Part shown: one piece after another, positions 16,050 through 24,819 of the stretch
Numbering within the stretch: position 1 is the first letter of the stretch
Layout of the letters: each line of letters begins with the position of its first letter
Assembly: GCA_937871915.1 (NCBI GenBank)
Contig: CALMPG010000207.1
Span: 1 to 51,576, forward strand
DNA length: 51,576 bases
Source: an uncultured Phycisphaerales bacterium
Lineage (GTDB): Bacteria > Planctomycetota > Phycisphaerae > Phycisphaerales > UBA1924
Reading direction: 5' to 3'
Made by a program: the position numbers and the translations under genes
The notes under the pieces: model-generated
What the model was told of the DNA's origin: nothing
Databases searched by the model: none
The model's input: the letters and a program-made list of their open reading frames with translations, nothing else

Positions 16050-16523
16050 ATGAGGCCGCGCCCGAGACTCCGAAAGACCATCAAGTGGGCCGGCGCGGCG
16101 GCGACGGTGGTGCTGGTGGTGGTGTGGATCGGGAGTGGGTGGCGGGTTGGAGGGGCTCGGTACGAGTCGCTCTCTCTTCGAGTGATGAGCGGGGGCATTG
16201 TCTTGGAAAAGATGTCGGGCGTCGGCAGGCTTCGGTATCTATTCACCGATATCCAACGCTTCACGTGGCATTGGTCCCCGGCCTGGTACAGGAGCGTGGG
16301 ACCAAACCCGCGCTCTCCTGGCGGGCCCCAAATAGACTGGCAGTTGTCTGTTCCGACTTGGGGCCCGGTACTCGGTGTGCTCACGCTCACAATGATCGCC
16401 TGGCGCCTCGACGCGCTCGCCCGCCGCCGCGCCCGGCTCGCCCTGTGCGCGAACTGTCACTACGACCGCACCGGCCTCGCCCCCGGGGCGGTCTGTCCGG
16501 AGTGCGGGCGATCGCCCGGATGA
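16050..16523 (+). CDS. Small membrane protein with C-terminal zinc ribbon
   Basis: 157 aa from the ATG at 16050, preceded by GGGAGG. Residues about 12-30 (WAGAAATVVLVVVWIGSGW) form one membrane helix and about 105-120 (WGPVLGVLTLTMIAW) a second. The C-terminus carries CANCHYDRTGLAPGAVCPECG, two CxxC pairs that should bind zinc. The same CxxCxYxxxGLxxxxxCPECG ribbon, N-terminal this time, occurs in the protein at 18165. Such ribbons attached to membrane proteins are frequent in planctomycetes, with no known role. Function unknown. Confidence 0.75.
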   Translation: MRPRPRLRKTIKWAGAAATVVLVVVWIGSGWRVGGARYESLSLRVMSGGIVLEKMSGVGRLRYLFTDIQRFTWHWSPAWYRSVGPNPRSPGGPQIDWQLSVPTWGPVLGVLTLTMIAWRLDALARRRARLALCANCHYDRTGLAPGAVCPECGRSPG

Positions 16524-16686
16524 CCGTGCGTGCCAGCCACCGGGGGGAGGGCCGCAGAGGCGCGGACATCCCGTGGCGTGTTCCCCACCCTGACGGGAGC
16601 CGTGCCCACGCGGGCGAGCGGGGCGCGTGCCCATGGCGGAGAGCTTCCCACGCGGGAATGCGCAGCGCACACATGCGTGGGCGCGG
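16524..16686. other. Spacer leading into the 21-bp array
   Basis: No gene seen. Degenerate forms of the following 21-bp unit (TTCCCACGCGGGAA at about 16645, ACATGCGTGGG at about 16671) suggest the array once extended further left. Together with the array and the CTCAGAT repeat it fills the 491 bases between convergent genes. Confidence 0.5.
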
Positions 16687-16854
16687 CTCCCACGTGGATG
16701 TGCGCTCCTCCCACGTAGGTGTGCGCCGCTCCCACGAACGTGTGCGCCGCTCCCACGCACGTGTGCGCCACTCCCACGCACGTGTGCGCCACTCCCACGC
16801 ACGTGTGCGCCACTCCCACGTAGGTGTGCGCCGCTCCCACGCATGTGGGAGACG
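16687..16854. repeat. Eight-copy 21-bp tandem array
   Basis: Units start with CTCCCACG at 16687, 16708, 16729, 16750, 16771, 16792, 16813 and 16834, an exact 21-base period. Each unit carries CACG-x2-CGTGTGCGCC or CACGTAGGTGTGCGCC. The unit contains no stop codon in several frames on both strands, which creates long spurious ORFs. 21 bases is two helical turns, so each unit would present the same face. Confidence 0.95.
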
Positions 16855-16982
16855 GTTTCGGACCTGCGGGCGTGCCCCGCACGTCTGGATAATCGTTCGT
16901 GCTGGTTCCAACACCACTGGCGGACCCCCCCACGCCGCCAGTGCCACCCGGACTCGTCATGGGGCCGCCGCGCCGCGAGCAC

Positions 16983-17012
16983 ATCTCAAATCTCAGATCT
17001 CAGATCTGACAT
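16983..17012. repeat. Short TCTCAGATCTCAGATCTG repeat next to the MoxR stop
   Basis: Three TCTCAGA/TCAGATC units in 30 bases, ending 2 bases before the stop codon of the MoxR gene (17015-17017). It is a further sequence family of the short intergenic repeats. Confidence 0.7.
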
Positions 17013-17014
17013 CC

Positions 17015-18010
17015 TCACGCCGGGCTCGGCAGCGTCTCCAGGATCGACACCAGCACTCCCTGCGGCGAGTCCGGCGGGAAGCCGGTTCCGCCCATGCCGC
17101 CGCCTGCGCCGCCGCGCAGCACCGAGACGCTGCTGCGCCCGATCATCCGGTGGGCGCACACGGTGAGCACGTTGTCCATCACATCCTCGGGCACGACGTA
17201 GTCGCGCTCGTTGAGCACCGCCGTGGCCCGGGCCGCCTGCGCCAGGGCGAGAGCGCCGCGCGGCGAGAGGCCGACCTGCAGGTCGTCGCGCGAGCGTGTG
17301 GCATTCGCGAGGGCGATGATGTACTGGATCAGCGTCGGGGCCATCCGCACGCGGTCCACCTGCTGCTGGAGTTCGAGGACATCGCCCGCGTGCAGCACGG
17401 GCTTCAGGGCGTGCAGCGCGTGGTCGGCGGGGCGCAGGGCCAGCACGCGCGACTCCACCTCCGGCGAGGGGTACCCGAGGCTGATGCGCATGAAGAAGCG
17501 GTCGAGCTGGTTCTCCGGGAGCGGATACGTCCCCTCGAAGTCGAAGGGGTTCTGCGTGGCGATGAGCATGAAGGGCTGGTCGAGGATGTGCGTCTTGCCG
17601 TCCACCGTCACCGTGGCCTCGCTCATGGCCTCGAGCAGCGCGGTCTGCGTGCGGGGGGGCGTGCGGTTGATCTCGTCGGCGAGGACGATGTTCGCGAAGA
17701 TCGGGCCCTTCTTGAACTCGAAGGCGCCCTTGAGGCCGTTGCCGTTGCCCCCGCCCCCTTCGGCGCGGAAGAGGCTCACGCCGATGATGTCCGAGGGCAT
17801 CAGGTCCGGCGTCAACTGGATGCGGTTGAACGTGCAGTCCACCGAGCGGGCCAGGGCCGTGGCCAGCACCGTCTTGCCCACGCCCGGGACATCCTCGATG
17901 AGCACGTGGCCCTTGGCCAGCAGGCAGCAGATCACCTGCTCCACCGCGCGCGGGTTCCCGAGGAAGACGCCGGAGATGCTGTCGCGGAGGCGTTGGATCG
18001 CGGTGGCCAT
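17015..18010 (-). CDS. MoxR-family AAA+ ATPase
   Basis: 331 aa from the ATG at 18010. Walker A is GVGKT at about 43-47 (EDVPGVGKTVLA), Walker B is LADEINR at about 110-116, followed by the MoxR-typical TQTALLEAMSE and sensor 1 ATQNPFDFEGTYPLPENQLDRF at about 151-172. The C-terminal lid contains GLSPRGALALAQAARA. MoxR proteins act as chaperone-like ATPases, usually together with von Willebrand factor A and DUF58 proteins for assembly or maturation of envelope or metalloprotein complexes. Those usual partners are not beside it here: it diverges from a zinc-ribbon membrane protein and converges with the spacer array. A longer in-frame ORF to 18682 overlaps the divergent gene and is not used. Confidence 0.93.
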   Translation of the reverse strand: MATAIQRLRDSISGVFLGNPRAVEQVICCLLAKGHVLIEDVPGVGKTVLATALARSVDCTFNRIQLTPDLMPSDIIGVSLFRAEGGGGNGNGLKGAFEFKKGPIFANIVLADEINRTPPRTQTALLEAMSEATVTVDGKTHILDQPFMLIATQNPFDFEGTYPLPENQLDRFFMRISLGYPSPEVESRVLALRPADHALHALKPVLHAGDVLELQQQVDRVRMAPTLIQYIIALANATRSRDDLQVGLSPRGALALAQAARATAVLNERDYVVPEDVMDNVLTVCAHRMIGRSSVSVLRGGAGGGMGGTGFPPDSPQGVLVSILETLPSPA

Positions 18011-18164
18011 GGTGTTCTTGAGACTCGTGCCACCGACCGCGGCTTTGAGCGGTCGGTGCGGCTTCGAGGAGCCGTTCGAGTATACGGACACCCCCGCGCC
18101 GCGGTTGACCACATCGCGCCCCATCGCGCATTGTCGCTCCGCGCGGCGATACCCTTTCCCGACG

Positions 18165-19265
18165 ATGTCTCCCGACGATGCAACCTCAAACCCCTCCCCG
18201 CCGAATGGCGGCGAGAGTTCCGCGCCCGCCCGATCCCCCCCGCCCGCCTCGCCGCTGGTCGGCCGCGAGCTCGGCGGGGATCTTCCCTGCGTCTTCTGCG
18301 GGTACAACCTGCGGGGCCTCTCCGTCCGCTCGATGTGCCCCGAGTGCGGCGCGGGCGTGCGGGCCACCATCCTCTCCGTCGTCGATCCGCAGGCGAGCGA
18401 ACTGCGCACGATCGAGTGGCCGCGCCTCACCGCCGCGGGCATCGTCCTCTGGGCCTTCGGCGCCGTCGCGGTGGCGATGCTCTCGTGGCTCCCGCAGATC
18501 GCCGACATTCTCCAGGCCATAGGCGTGCGCGGCATGCGCGGCGCGGGCCGCCCCAGCGCGGGGCTGGGCGTGATGCTCGGCCTGGCCACCTCGGCCCTCG
18601 GGGCTCTGGCCCTCATCCGTCCGCACGCGGGCATCCGGGCTCGCGACTGCGTGAAGGCCGCGCTCGCGGTGGTCCTGTACATCCCCCTCGGCGTCGCGCT
18701 CTGGCTCTACCACCTCGACTCCGACTCGCGCGGCGGCCCGCGCTACTTCTCGACGTGGTCGCCGTCGCGGGAGATGTGCATCCTCCTCGCCCTGGCGGGG
18801 ATGCTCATCGCGATCATCATCGCTTTGCAGCGTCCCAACGCCCGCCTGCTCGTGGCCCGCTCGATGGTCATGCGCACCGGGCGCGTGGATCGGCAGACGC
18901 TCTACGCCATGGCCGGCGCGGCGTGCGTGTTGTCCGCCGGGGGGCTCATCGGCCTGATCCCGCTCTCGGCCACCGACCCGACCATCGTCGAGGCCGCCCG
19001 CTTCGCGGGCGTGCTCGCCATCGCCCTCGGGGGCGGGATGCTCTCGGTGGGAGCCGTCGGCTCGCTGCTCGACAGCGTGCGCATCGCGGGGGCGATCCTC
19101 ATCCCCAAGGTCACGGCCCGCCAGGTCATCCGCGAGGGGCGGCCCGGGCCGAAGAGCCGCGTGATGAAAGTCATCGACCCCACGCCGCCGCCGCCCCGCC
19201 CCTTTGCGCCAACTCCGCTCGAGCCCGCACGCCCCGCCGACGGGAGTGGGAGCCCCCGCCCATGA
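18165..19265 (+). CDS. Polytopic membrane protein with N-terminal zinc ribbon
   Basis: 366 aa from the ATG at 18165. After a Ser/Pro-rich N-terminus the ribbon CVFCGYNLRGLSVRSMCPECG lies at about 43-63. At least five hydrophobic segments follow (for example AAGIVLWAFGAVAVAMLSWL, GLGVMLGLATSALGALALI, VKAALAVVLYIPLGVALWLY, ILLALAGMLIAIIIAL, GVLAIALGGGMLSVGAVGSLL). The C-terminus is proline-rich and cytoplasmic-looking. The stop overlaps the start of the next gene (ATGA, 19262-19265), so the two proteins are made together and may act together. No transport or enzyme motif is recognised. Confidence 0.8.
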   Translation: MSPDDATSNPSPPNGGESSAPARSPPPASPLVGRELGGDLPCVFCGYNLRGLSVRSMCPECGAGVRATILSVVDPQASELRTIEWPRLTAAGIVLWAFGAVAVAMLSWLPQIADILQAIGVRGMRGAGRPSAGLGVMLGLATSALGALALIRPHAGIRARDCVKAALAVVLYIPLGVALWLYHLDSDSRGGPRYFSTWSPSREMCILLALAGMLIAIIIALQRPNARLLVARSMVMRTGRVDRQTLYAMAGAACVLSAGGLIGLIPLSATDPTIVEAARFAGVLAIALGGGMLSVGAVGSLLDSVRIAGAILIPKVTARQVIREGRPGPKSRVMKVIDPTPPPPRPFAPTPLEPARPADGSGSPRP

Positions 19266-19714
19266 CCGACGCCGAGCGCGAACGCTTCGACGCCCTCGTG
19301 CAGGACGCCATCGACGCCCTGCCCCCCCGCATCCGCGCGCTCCTCGACGAGGTCCCTGTCGTCGTCCTCGACGAGCCCACGAAGAGGATGATCGCCGACC
19401 TCACCGCCGAGGGCACGATCGAGCCGGGCGCCGACCCGACCGAGCTCTGCGGCCTGCACTCCGGCGTGGCCATCACCGAGCGCTCCGTCGAGGACCCGGG
19501 GGGCTGGGGCTCCCCCGGCCAAGACACCTTCGCGCCCGAGCAGATCCACCTGTTCCGCAGAGGCATCATCGGCCTGGCGACCGAGGACAGGGGGTGGAAG
19601 AGCGAGCACGCCGACGACGACGTCTACGAGGAGATCCTCGTCACGCTCCTGCACGAGATCGGCCACCACTTCGGGCTCGACGAGGACGACCTCGAAGAAC
19701 TCGGCTACGCCTGA
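19262..19714 (+). CDS. Zincin-like metallopeptidase
   Basis: 150 aa. The HExxH motif HEIGH (131-135) in LLHEIGHHFGLDEDDLEELGY matches the compact bacterial metallopeptidase family known as possibl_zinc_metallopeptidase / zincin_1, in which the third ligand is a downstream Asp (here Asp140). The N-terminal half has the family's helical start ALVQDAIDALPPRIRALLDEVPVVV. The domain is cytoplasmic; its substrate is unknown for the family. The start codon overlaps the stop of the preceding membrane-protein gene by 4 bases. The Glu/Asp-rich ending is typical of the family. Confidence 0.87.
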   Translation: MTDAERERFDALVQDAIDALPPRIRALLDEVPVVVLDEPTKRMIADLTAEGTIEPGADPTELCGLHSGVAITERSVEDPGGWGSPGQDTFAPEQIHLFRRGIIGLATEDRGWKSEHADDDVYEEILVTLLHEIGHHFGLDEDDLEELGYA

Positions 19715-19726
19715 GCGCGGCCGCTG

Positions 19727-21598
19727 TCACGGGCATCCGGCCAGCCACAGATTGATGAAGTCGAAGATGTCCTGCACGCTCAGCGAGGCCGAATCGTCCG
19801 TGTCCGCGTGCGGGTCGCCCGCGAGCCACCCGTTGATGAAGTCGAAGATGTCCTGCACCTCAACCACACCGTTGAGGTTGTAGTCGGCAGCGCAGTCCGG
19901 CACGGGTGCGATCCCCTCGTCGGCATCGGGCAGGTTCCTCCACGCGGGGCCCGTGTGCAGGCCCGGGTCGAAGTTGGTCCGGCTCCGCGACAGGCTCATG
20001 CACCGCATCGGCGGCAGCCCGCCGTAGAGCGCGGTCTGCGACAGCTGCAGCAGGCCGCTGGCCGGGTTCCGCTCGAGGATGCGGACGCTCCCGTCGCCGA
20101 GCACGAAGAACGCCCCACCGTCGGCGGGCTTGAGCTCCTGGATGCTCTGCACCGCCGGCAGCAGGAGCGTCTGCGACACCATCAACCGCGGCGTGCCGCC
20201 GATCATGGAGAGCTCCCGCACGCTCCCGTCGCCCACGGCCGCGACGAGGAACCGGTGGTTGATCGGGTCCGGCACGACCGACCCGTCGGCCATCGCCGGC
20301 ACATCGGAAGGCAGGGGCTCGTCGGCCACGGGGGTCAGGTCCGGCATCAACCGGATCAGGCGCGCGTTGGCGGGCGTGAGCACCACCACCTCGTCGTGCG
20401 CATCGTCGAAGCAGAGCCCGCTCGCCGGAGAGGCCAGCGTCCGCATCGCCACCACGCCCGGCACGCGCGAGCGGATGTCGAAGACCTTCAGCACCGAGCC
20501 GTCGCACGCGAGCAGCCGCCCGAAGCGGTCGAACGAGATCGGCGTCTTGCCCTGCACCGCCGGGAGCAGGAGCCCGAGGTCCTGCTCGCCGCCGTCGGTC
20601 AGGTCCTTGACGATCAACCGGTACGTCGCCCCCGCGCCCACCGGCGTGCACAACACGTACCCGATCTTGGTCTGATCCGGGTGGATCGCGATGCAGGTGG
20701 CGAACGACCCCGCCGGAAGCACGAACGTCGTCTCCGCCGGGCCGGGATCGCCGAAGAGCGCGGCCGCGAAGTTCAGGTGGATGTGCGGCAGGCTCGTCGC
20801 CGCCGGGGCCCAGCAGGCGAAGTTCGCCCGGATCACGTACATGGTGTCCAGATACCGGCGCGTCGTGCTCCCCACGCCGAAGTCCAGCATCCGCGTGCGT
20901 GTCTCGGCCGATCCGGGCAGGGGCGTCGTGTTGAACGTCTCCAACGGGCCGCGCGAGGTGGCCGTCGCGAACGTGGACTGTGTGCCGAGCGTGCCGTCGT
21001 CGGCCGGGTCGCGCACGCGGAACACCGGGTTGTTGCCGCCCAGGCACGCCCGCTCGATGCCCGTCAGCGTCACGCAGTGGCCCCCGTCGCGCACGTAGTA
21101 GTTGCCGTTGGGCCCCGGGAACTGCTTGTAGTACCCGTAGCAGACGTCCACCAGACCCTTGTTGGCCATCTGCACGTACACGTTGAGCGGGGTGATCGCG
21201 TCGTACCACACGGTGGACGTGAACAGGAAGGGCGCCCGCGCGAACATGTACGCCTTGAGCCCGTCGTTGCCCGCGCCCCCGTAGGTGCCGTCGGCCGTGG
21301 TCGTCCCCATCAGAGAACCCATCAGCGCATCCGTGGTCGTCACGAAGCCGAAGTTTGCCTGGCTCTGCCAGTTCCTCGGGCCCGACATCATCGGCGGGAA
21401 TCCCTGGTTGGAGATGTACGCCATCCAGTTTGTGGCGCTCGTCGGAACGCAGTACATCCCCCCGTTGCCGGGCAAGCCCGTCCGCTTCTGATCGAAGTCG
21501 GGCACGGACCACCGGTACAGCGAGCACTGCGCCGACACCGATCCCGCGAGCGCCAACGCCATCACAACTGCTGCCGAGCTCTGTTTCGGATGGAACAC
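19727..21598 (-). CDS. Secreted protein: C39-like cysteine-peptidase fold, propeller-like region, paired dockerin-like C-terminus
   Basis: 623 aa from a GTG at 21598, chosen because AAGGAGGT lies 5 bases upstream; an ORF extends to 21667. Signal peptide VVMALALAGSVSA. A papain-like C39 pattern follows: Cys50 in GMYCVPTSATNWM, His174 in GGHCVTLTGI and Asp197 in VRDPADDG, a plausible catalytic triad. Residues about 280-550 hold repeated strand motifs (FVLPAGSFATCIAIHPDQTK, GRLLACDGSVLKVFD, GGAFFVLGDGSVRILE) resembling a beta-propeller. The C-terminus has two dockerin-like calcium loops, each leading to VQDIFDFIN-x-WLAG, and ends AGCP. This tail is shared with the next gene and is probably a sorting or anchoring signal. 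It could be a surface protease or a degenerate C39 domain used for binding. Confidence 0.8.
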   Translation of the reverse strand: MFHPKQSSAAVVMALALAGSVSAQCSLYRWSVPDFDQKRTGLPGNGGMYCVPTSATNWMAYISNQGFPPMMSGPRNWQSQANFGFVTTTDALMGSLMGTTTADGTYGGAGNDGLKAYMFARAPFLFTSTVWYDAITPLNVYVQMANKGLVDVCYGYYKQFPGPNGNYYVRDGGHCVTLTGIERACLGGNNPVFRVRDPADDGTLGTQSTFATATSRGPLETFNTTPLPGSAETRTRMLDFGVGSTTRRYLDTMYVIRANFACWAPAATSLPHIHLNFAAALFGDPGPAETTFVLPAGSFATCIAIHPDQTKIGYVLCTPVGAGATYRLIVKDLTDGGEQDLGLLLPAVQGKTPISFDRFGRLLACDGSVLKVFDIRSRVPGVVAMRTLASPASGLCFDDAHDEVVVLTPANARLIRLMPDLTPVADEPLPSDVPAMADGSVVPDPINHRFLVAAVGDGSVRELSMIGGTPRLMVSQTLLLPAVQSIQELKPADGGAFFVLGDGSVRILERNPASGLLQLSQTALYGGLPPMRCMSLSRSRTNFDPGLHTGPAWRNLPDADEGIAPVPDCAADYNLNGVVEVQDIFDFINGWLAGDPHADTDDSASLSVQDIFDFINLWLAGCP

Positions 21599-21713
21599 GG
21601 GGCACCTCCTTGGATCGAGCCATTCGACGCGGCACCGCTGCCCCACGGGCTTCGGGCACGGTTTCACAATACCACAAACCCTCGAACGCGTCGAGCCCCT
21701 CGGCCCCCCCTTT

Positions 21714-23462
21714 TTACGGACACCCGGCGAACCACGCGTTCAGGAAATCGAAGATGTCCTGCACGCTCAGCCCCCCGCCGTTGAAGTCGGCCCGCGGGTC
21801 GCCCGCGAACCAGCCGTTGAGGAAGTCGAAGATGTCCTGCACCTCCAGCCCCCCGCTCATGTTGTAGTCGGCGGGGCACGGCGCGGGCCGCAGGTACACG
21901 ATCCCGCGCGCGTTGGGCCCGCCCAGCGCGGTCACGGCCGCGTCGCCCATCGGCTCGTCGGTGAACATCATGTTCGCTACGTACACGCTCTCGCCCCAGC
22001 CGTTGATGTCGCAGAAGAGGCCGATCGTCGAGGCTGTCGGGGCCCCCGTGGCCGTGCCGCTCGAGCCTCCCGAGTACGCCCACGGACTGGGGAACGCGCC
22101 CCATCCATTCCACGTCGCCGGAGGAATCACAGTTCCGTTCGACGCCGGCGGCACCGCCGAGCCTGTCGCGGGCTGGGCCGAGTTGTCGCCCCAGCGCGGG
22201 TCGGTTGATTTCACCGCGTTGTACACCCAGTCGGCCCCCGTCGTGCCGACGAACGTGCCGTTGATGAAGATGCGGCTCCCCGCCGCGCCGTACAGGTTGC
22301 TCACCAAGGCCAGCCGGAACCACTGCCCCGGCTGGATCGCCGGGGCCGTTGTCGCGCCGGCGTAGGTGACGCCCGCCCCGACCTTCGCCGTCCCCGGCGC
22401 GCCCCCCGTGACGAGCACGAACGCGTCCGCCGACGAGTTGTTGTTCTGGCTCGTCTCGACGAGCGGGATGCACTGGTTGTTCGCCCCCGCGTTGGCCCGC
22501 GCGGCGTCCCACGATGCCTGCGGGATCAGGATGTCGGCCACGATCGTCCATTGCCCGAGCCGCTCATCGGGCCAGAAGTCCCGTGTGTTCGGCCAGAGCG
22601 CCAGACCCAGGCCGCGCGATTTGGCCGAGTCCGTCGGCGCCCCCGCGTTGCGCGGCGGGCTGGTGCGGTACACCGTGTCCACGCCCGTGGCCCCGAGCGC
22701 GGGCAGCCCGAACGCGGTCGTGGTCCCGAAGGCCGATTGCGCTTGCGTGACGCCCGTCGGCGTTGGCGTCGCCGGATACGTCCCTTCCGAACCGACGCCG
22801 CCGAGCAGCGGTCCGAACGCCGCGTCGTCGAGGTAGCGGATCTTGCTGGGGCCGGAGGTCGGCGCGAGCCCGGACTCCTTGACGCTCTGGAGGTTTCCGT
22901 CGAAGTGCCACTCGCTGATCACCGGCGGGGGTGGGGTCCAGGTGCTGACCACGAGGCCGCCGGAGTTCACGGTAAGACCGATGAGCAAGAACGGCCGAAC
23001 GATGTTCCGAATCGCCGCTTGGGCACGACCGTCGGCGAGGATCTGTTGATCGAATGTGAGGCTGATATTGAATCCGCTCACGGTTTGTGCAACCACTTCG
23101 TAGTCCAAGCGGCTCGGATGACTACCACTCGGATTGCGTACTGCTCCCATGAGCGTCCGCTGACCACCGACAAAGAGATTGTTGAGCACCGTCATCAGCG
23201 GCTCGTTCGTTCCGACCACCGTCGATCCAAACGTCCCCGATCCGGTGACGATTGGATTGAACGAAAACCGATACCCCTGCGCGGGCAGGATTGTCGCCGT
23301 GCTCGTCCGCACGATGTCCGGGGTGCTCGAAAATGCGCTAATCGTCGCTCCCGTGCAATCCACGGTTACCGTCGCCGACTGCCCCATCGCTACCCCGCAG
23401 CAGGCCAGCACCGCCGCCGCGCTCATCCCCGCACACGCCCGCATGGTTCCACCCTGCCGCAT
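21714..23462 (-). CDS. Secreted LamG-like protein with paired dockerin-like C-terminus
   Basis: 582 aa from the ATG at 23462, 7 bases after GAGGAG (an ATG at 23444 is possible). Signal peptide [15 protein letters not shown]. The middle includes [40 protein letters not shown] and [13 protein letters not shown], the pattern of a concanavalin/LamG-like jelly-roll domain (measured area, inserted name-like strand, surface display). The C-terminus repeats the same module as the neighbouring gene: [20 protein letters not shown] and [16 protein letters not shown], ending FAGCP. The N-terminal part is less GC-rich than its surroundings. Downstream gene on the same strand has the same tail, suggesting a shared export and anchoring route. 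Ligand unknown. Confidence 0.8.
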   Translation of the reverse strand: MRQGGTMRACAGMSAAAVLACCGVAMGQSATVTVDCTGATISAFSSTPDIVRTSTATILPAQGYRFSFNPIVTGSGTFGSTVVGTNEPLMTVLNNLFVGGQRTLMGAVRNPSGSHPSRLDYEVVAQTVSGFNISLTFDQQILADGRAQAAIRNIVRPFLLIGLTVNSGGLVVSTWTPPPPVISEWHFDGNLQSVKESGLAPTSGPSKIRYLDDAAFGPLLGGVGSEGTYPATPTPTGVTQAQSAFGTTTAFGLPALGATGVDTVYRTSPPRNAGAPTDSAKSRGLGLALWPNTRDFWPDERLGQWTIVADILIPQASWDAARANAGANNQCIPLVETSQNNNSSADAFVLVTGGAPGTAKVGAGVTYAGATTAPAIQPGQWFRLALVSNLYGAAGSRIFINGTFVGTTGADWVYNAVKSTDPRWGDNSAQPATGSAVPPASNGTVIPPATWNGWGAFPSPWAYSGGSSGTATGAPTASTIGLFCDINGWGESVYVANMMFTDEPMGDAAVTALGGPNARGIVYLRPAPCPADYNMSGGLEVQDIFDFLNGWFAGDPRADFNGGGLSVQDIFDFLNAWFAGCP

Positions 23463-23598
23463 GGTCCGCTCCTCGTCCTCGCACCCACACCAGATCCCCA
23501 CCCCGTCAGTCTACTCCATTTCACGGGCTCTCCCACCCACGTTTGGCGGCCAAACCCCGAATCCCGGCATTCCCCGCGGAATCTGGTACCATTCTCCT

Positions 23599-24591
23599 AT
23601 GCCCCGCTCGAGGCAAGTCCCACTCACCGCCCGGCCCGTCGGCCGAGGAGCCTCGCGCAGGCGGTGCGTGCTTTGGCCTTCGCGTCGAGTCCCCGCCTTC
23701 ACCCTGATCGAACTCCTTGTCGTCATCGCCATCATCGCCCTCCTGGTCGGCCTGCTCCTCCCCGCCCTGGGCAAGGCCCGCGAGGCCTCCCGGCGGGCCC
23801 GCTGCGTCTCCAACACGCGCCAGCTCGCCCTCGCCGCCAGCGCCTACTCCAACGACAATGCCAAGGGGGCCTTCGTCCCCGCCTTCTTCGACTGGGAGGA
23901 CAACATCGGGTGGCTCTTCCCCGACTACATCTCCGACTACCAGGTCGCCATCTGCCCCTCCACCCGCAACAAGATCCGCCCCGACTTCATGCTCACGCAG
24001 GACCTCGGCCCCGACGCGGCCACCCTCTACGGGCGCGACTTCATCCGCGACACGTTCTTTGCCGCCAAGGACAGGGACGACGATCAGGGCGGCCACTCCT
24101 ACGAGGTTCGGGCCTGGTTCAGCGCGGGGAAATACCTCGACGGCCAGCTCTTCTACACGCCCCCGGGCGTGAGCGTCGCCGACCAACTGGGATGGCGGTA
24201 CCAGCCCGGCAACGCCGGCGACCCCATGTACGCCGCGTCGCAACTGATGACCCGAAACGTGCTCAAGACCCAGCCCAAGGTCATCTTCCCCGACAGGTGC
24301 TATCTGTTCGTGGACAACGACAACGACCAGTCGATCGTCCCCGGCATCGGCCGCCCCGACGGTATCAACAACTGGCCCGACCCGTGGAACAACCACGGCG
24401 TCGAGGGCTACAACATCTCCTACACCGACGGCCACGCCGCGTTCTCCAAGCCCGACAACTCCGGGCGACTCATCCGCACGTATCTGGATTCCTACGACGA
24501 GCCGCCCACCAACTACCAGAACGTCTCCCCGTACAGGCAGACCAGCGTGAGCACCCCGGCGGGGAGCGTGCCGGCGTACTACAAGCCGTGA
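23599..24591 (+). CDS. Type IV prepilin-like protein with N-terminal cleavage/methylation motif
   Basis: 330 aa. A basic leader is followed by [36 protein letters not shown], the class III signal processed by a prepilin peptidase. The residue before the cleavage is Ala (PAFTLIE) rather than the usual Gly. After the hydrophobic helix, [19 protein letters not shown] and a C-terminal YTDGHAAF near a His give a pattern close to the planctomycetal H-x9-DG prepilin families. Such proteins are abundant in planctomycetes and may form pseudopili or be secreted. The window's type II secretion-like operon could process or use it. Monocistronic. Confidence 0.85.
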   Translation: MPRSRQVPLTARPVGRGASRRRCVLWPSRRVPAFTLIELLVVIAIIALLVGLLLPALGKAREASRRARCVSNTRQLALAASAYSNDNAKGAFVPAFFDWEDNIGWLFPDYISDYQVAICPSTRNKIRPDFMLTQDLGPDAATLYGRDFIRDTFFAAKDRDDDQGGHSYEVRAWFSAGKYLDGQLFYTPPGVSVADQLGWRYQPGNAGDPMYAASQLMTRNVLKTQPKVIFPDRCYLFVDNDNDQSIVPGIGRPDGINNWPDPWNNHGVEGYNISYTDGHAAFSKPDNSGRLIRTYLDSYDEPPTNYQNVSPYRQTSVSTPAGSVPAYYKP

Positions 24592-24596
24592 AGGCG

Positions 24597-24806
24597 CACG
24601 CAGAGGTTCGCCGGGGACACGCGGGGGCCCGCGGAGGGAGGCAGGGGGGAGGAGGAGAGATGCAGAGAGCGATGGCACGACAAGGATTGACGGTCGGGCG
24701 TCCTTTGCGTCGGATCGACCACCGATGTCTTTCCGCCATCCCCCCCGCTCCCCTCCGCTCCCCTCCGTGAACCTCTGCGTGACCTTTGCGAACCTCCGCG
24801 TGCGCC
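24597..24806. repeat. Intergenic CGCGGAGG/GAACCTCTGCGTG repeat in inverted arms
   Basis: Left arm at about 24597-24660 (CGCACGCAGAGGTTCGCC, CGCGGGGGCCCGCGGAGG) and right arm at about 24757-24806 (CCTCCGTGAACCTCTGCGTG, GCGAACCTCCGCGTGCGCC) are complementary in sense and order. It is related to the left module of the 5931 and 15910 elements. The 228 bases between the prepilin and prmC contain nothing else that I recognise. Confidence 0.8.
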
Positions 24807-24819
24807 TTACACTCCGCCC

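Noticed and set aside
16687..16854. CRISPR array
   Set aside because: Units are directly adjacent with no unique spacers and no cas genes nearby.
16085..19714. Very long + strand ORF (1209 codons) covering the array and the antisense of MoxR
   Set aside because: It is open because the 21-bp repeat and high GC lack stops; only the last 150 codons (from 19262) form a recognisable protein. The antisense MoxR is the real gene.
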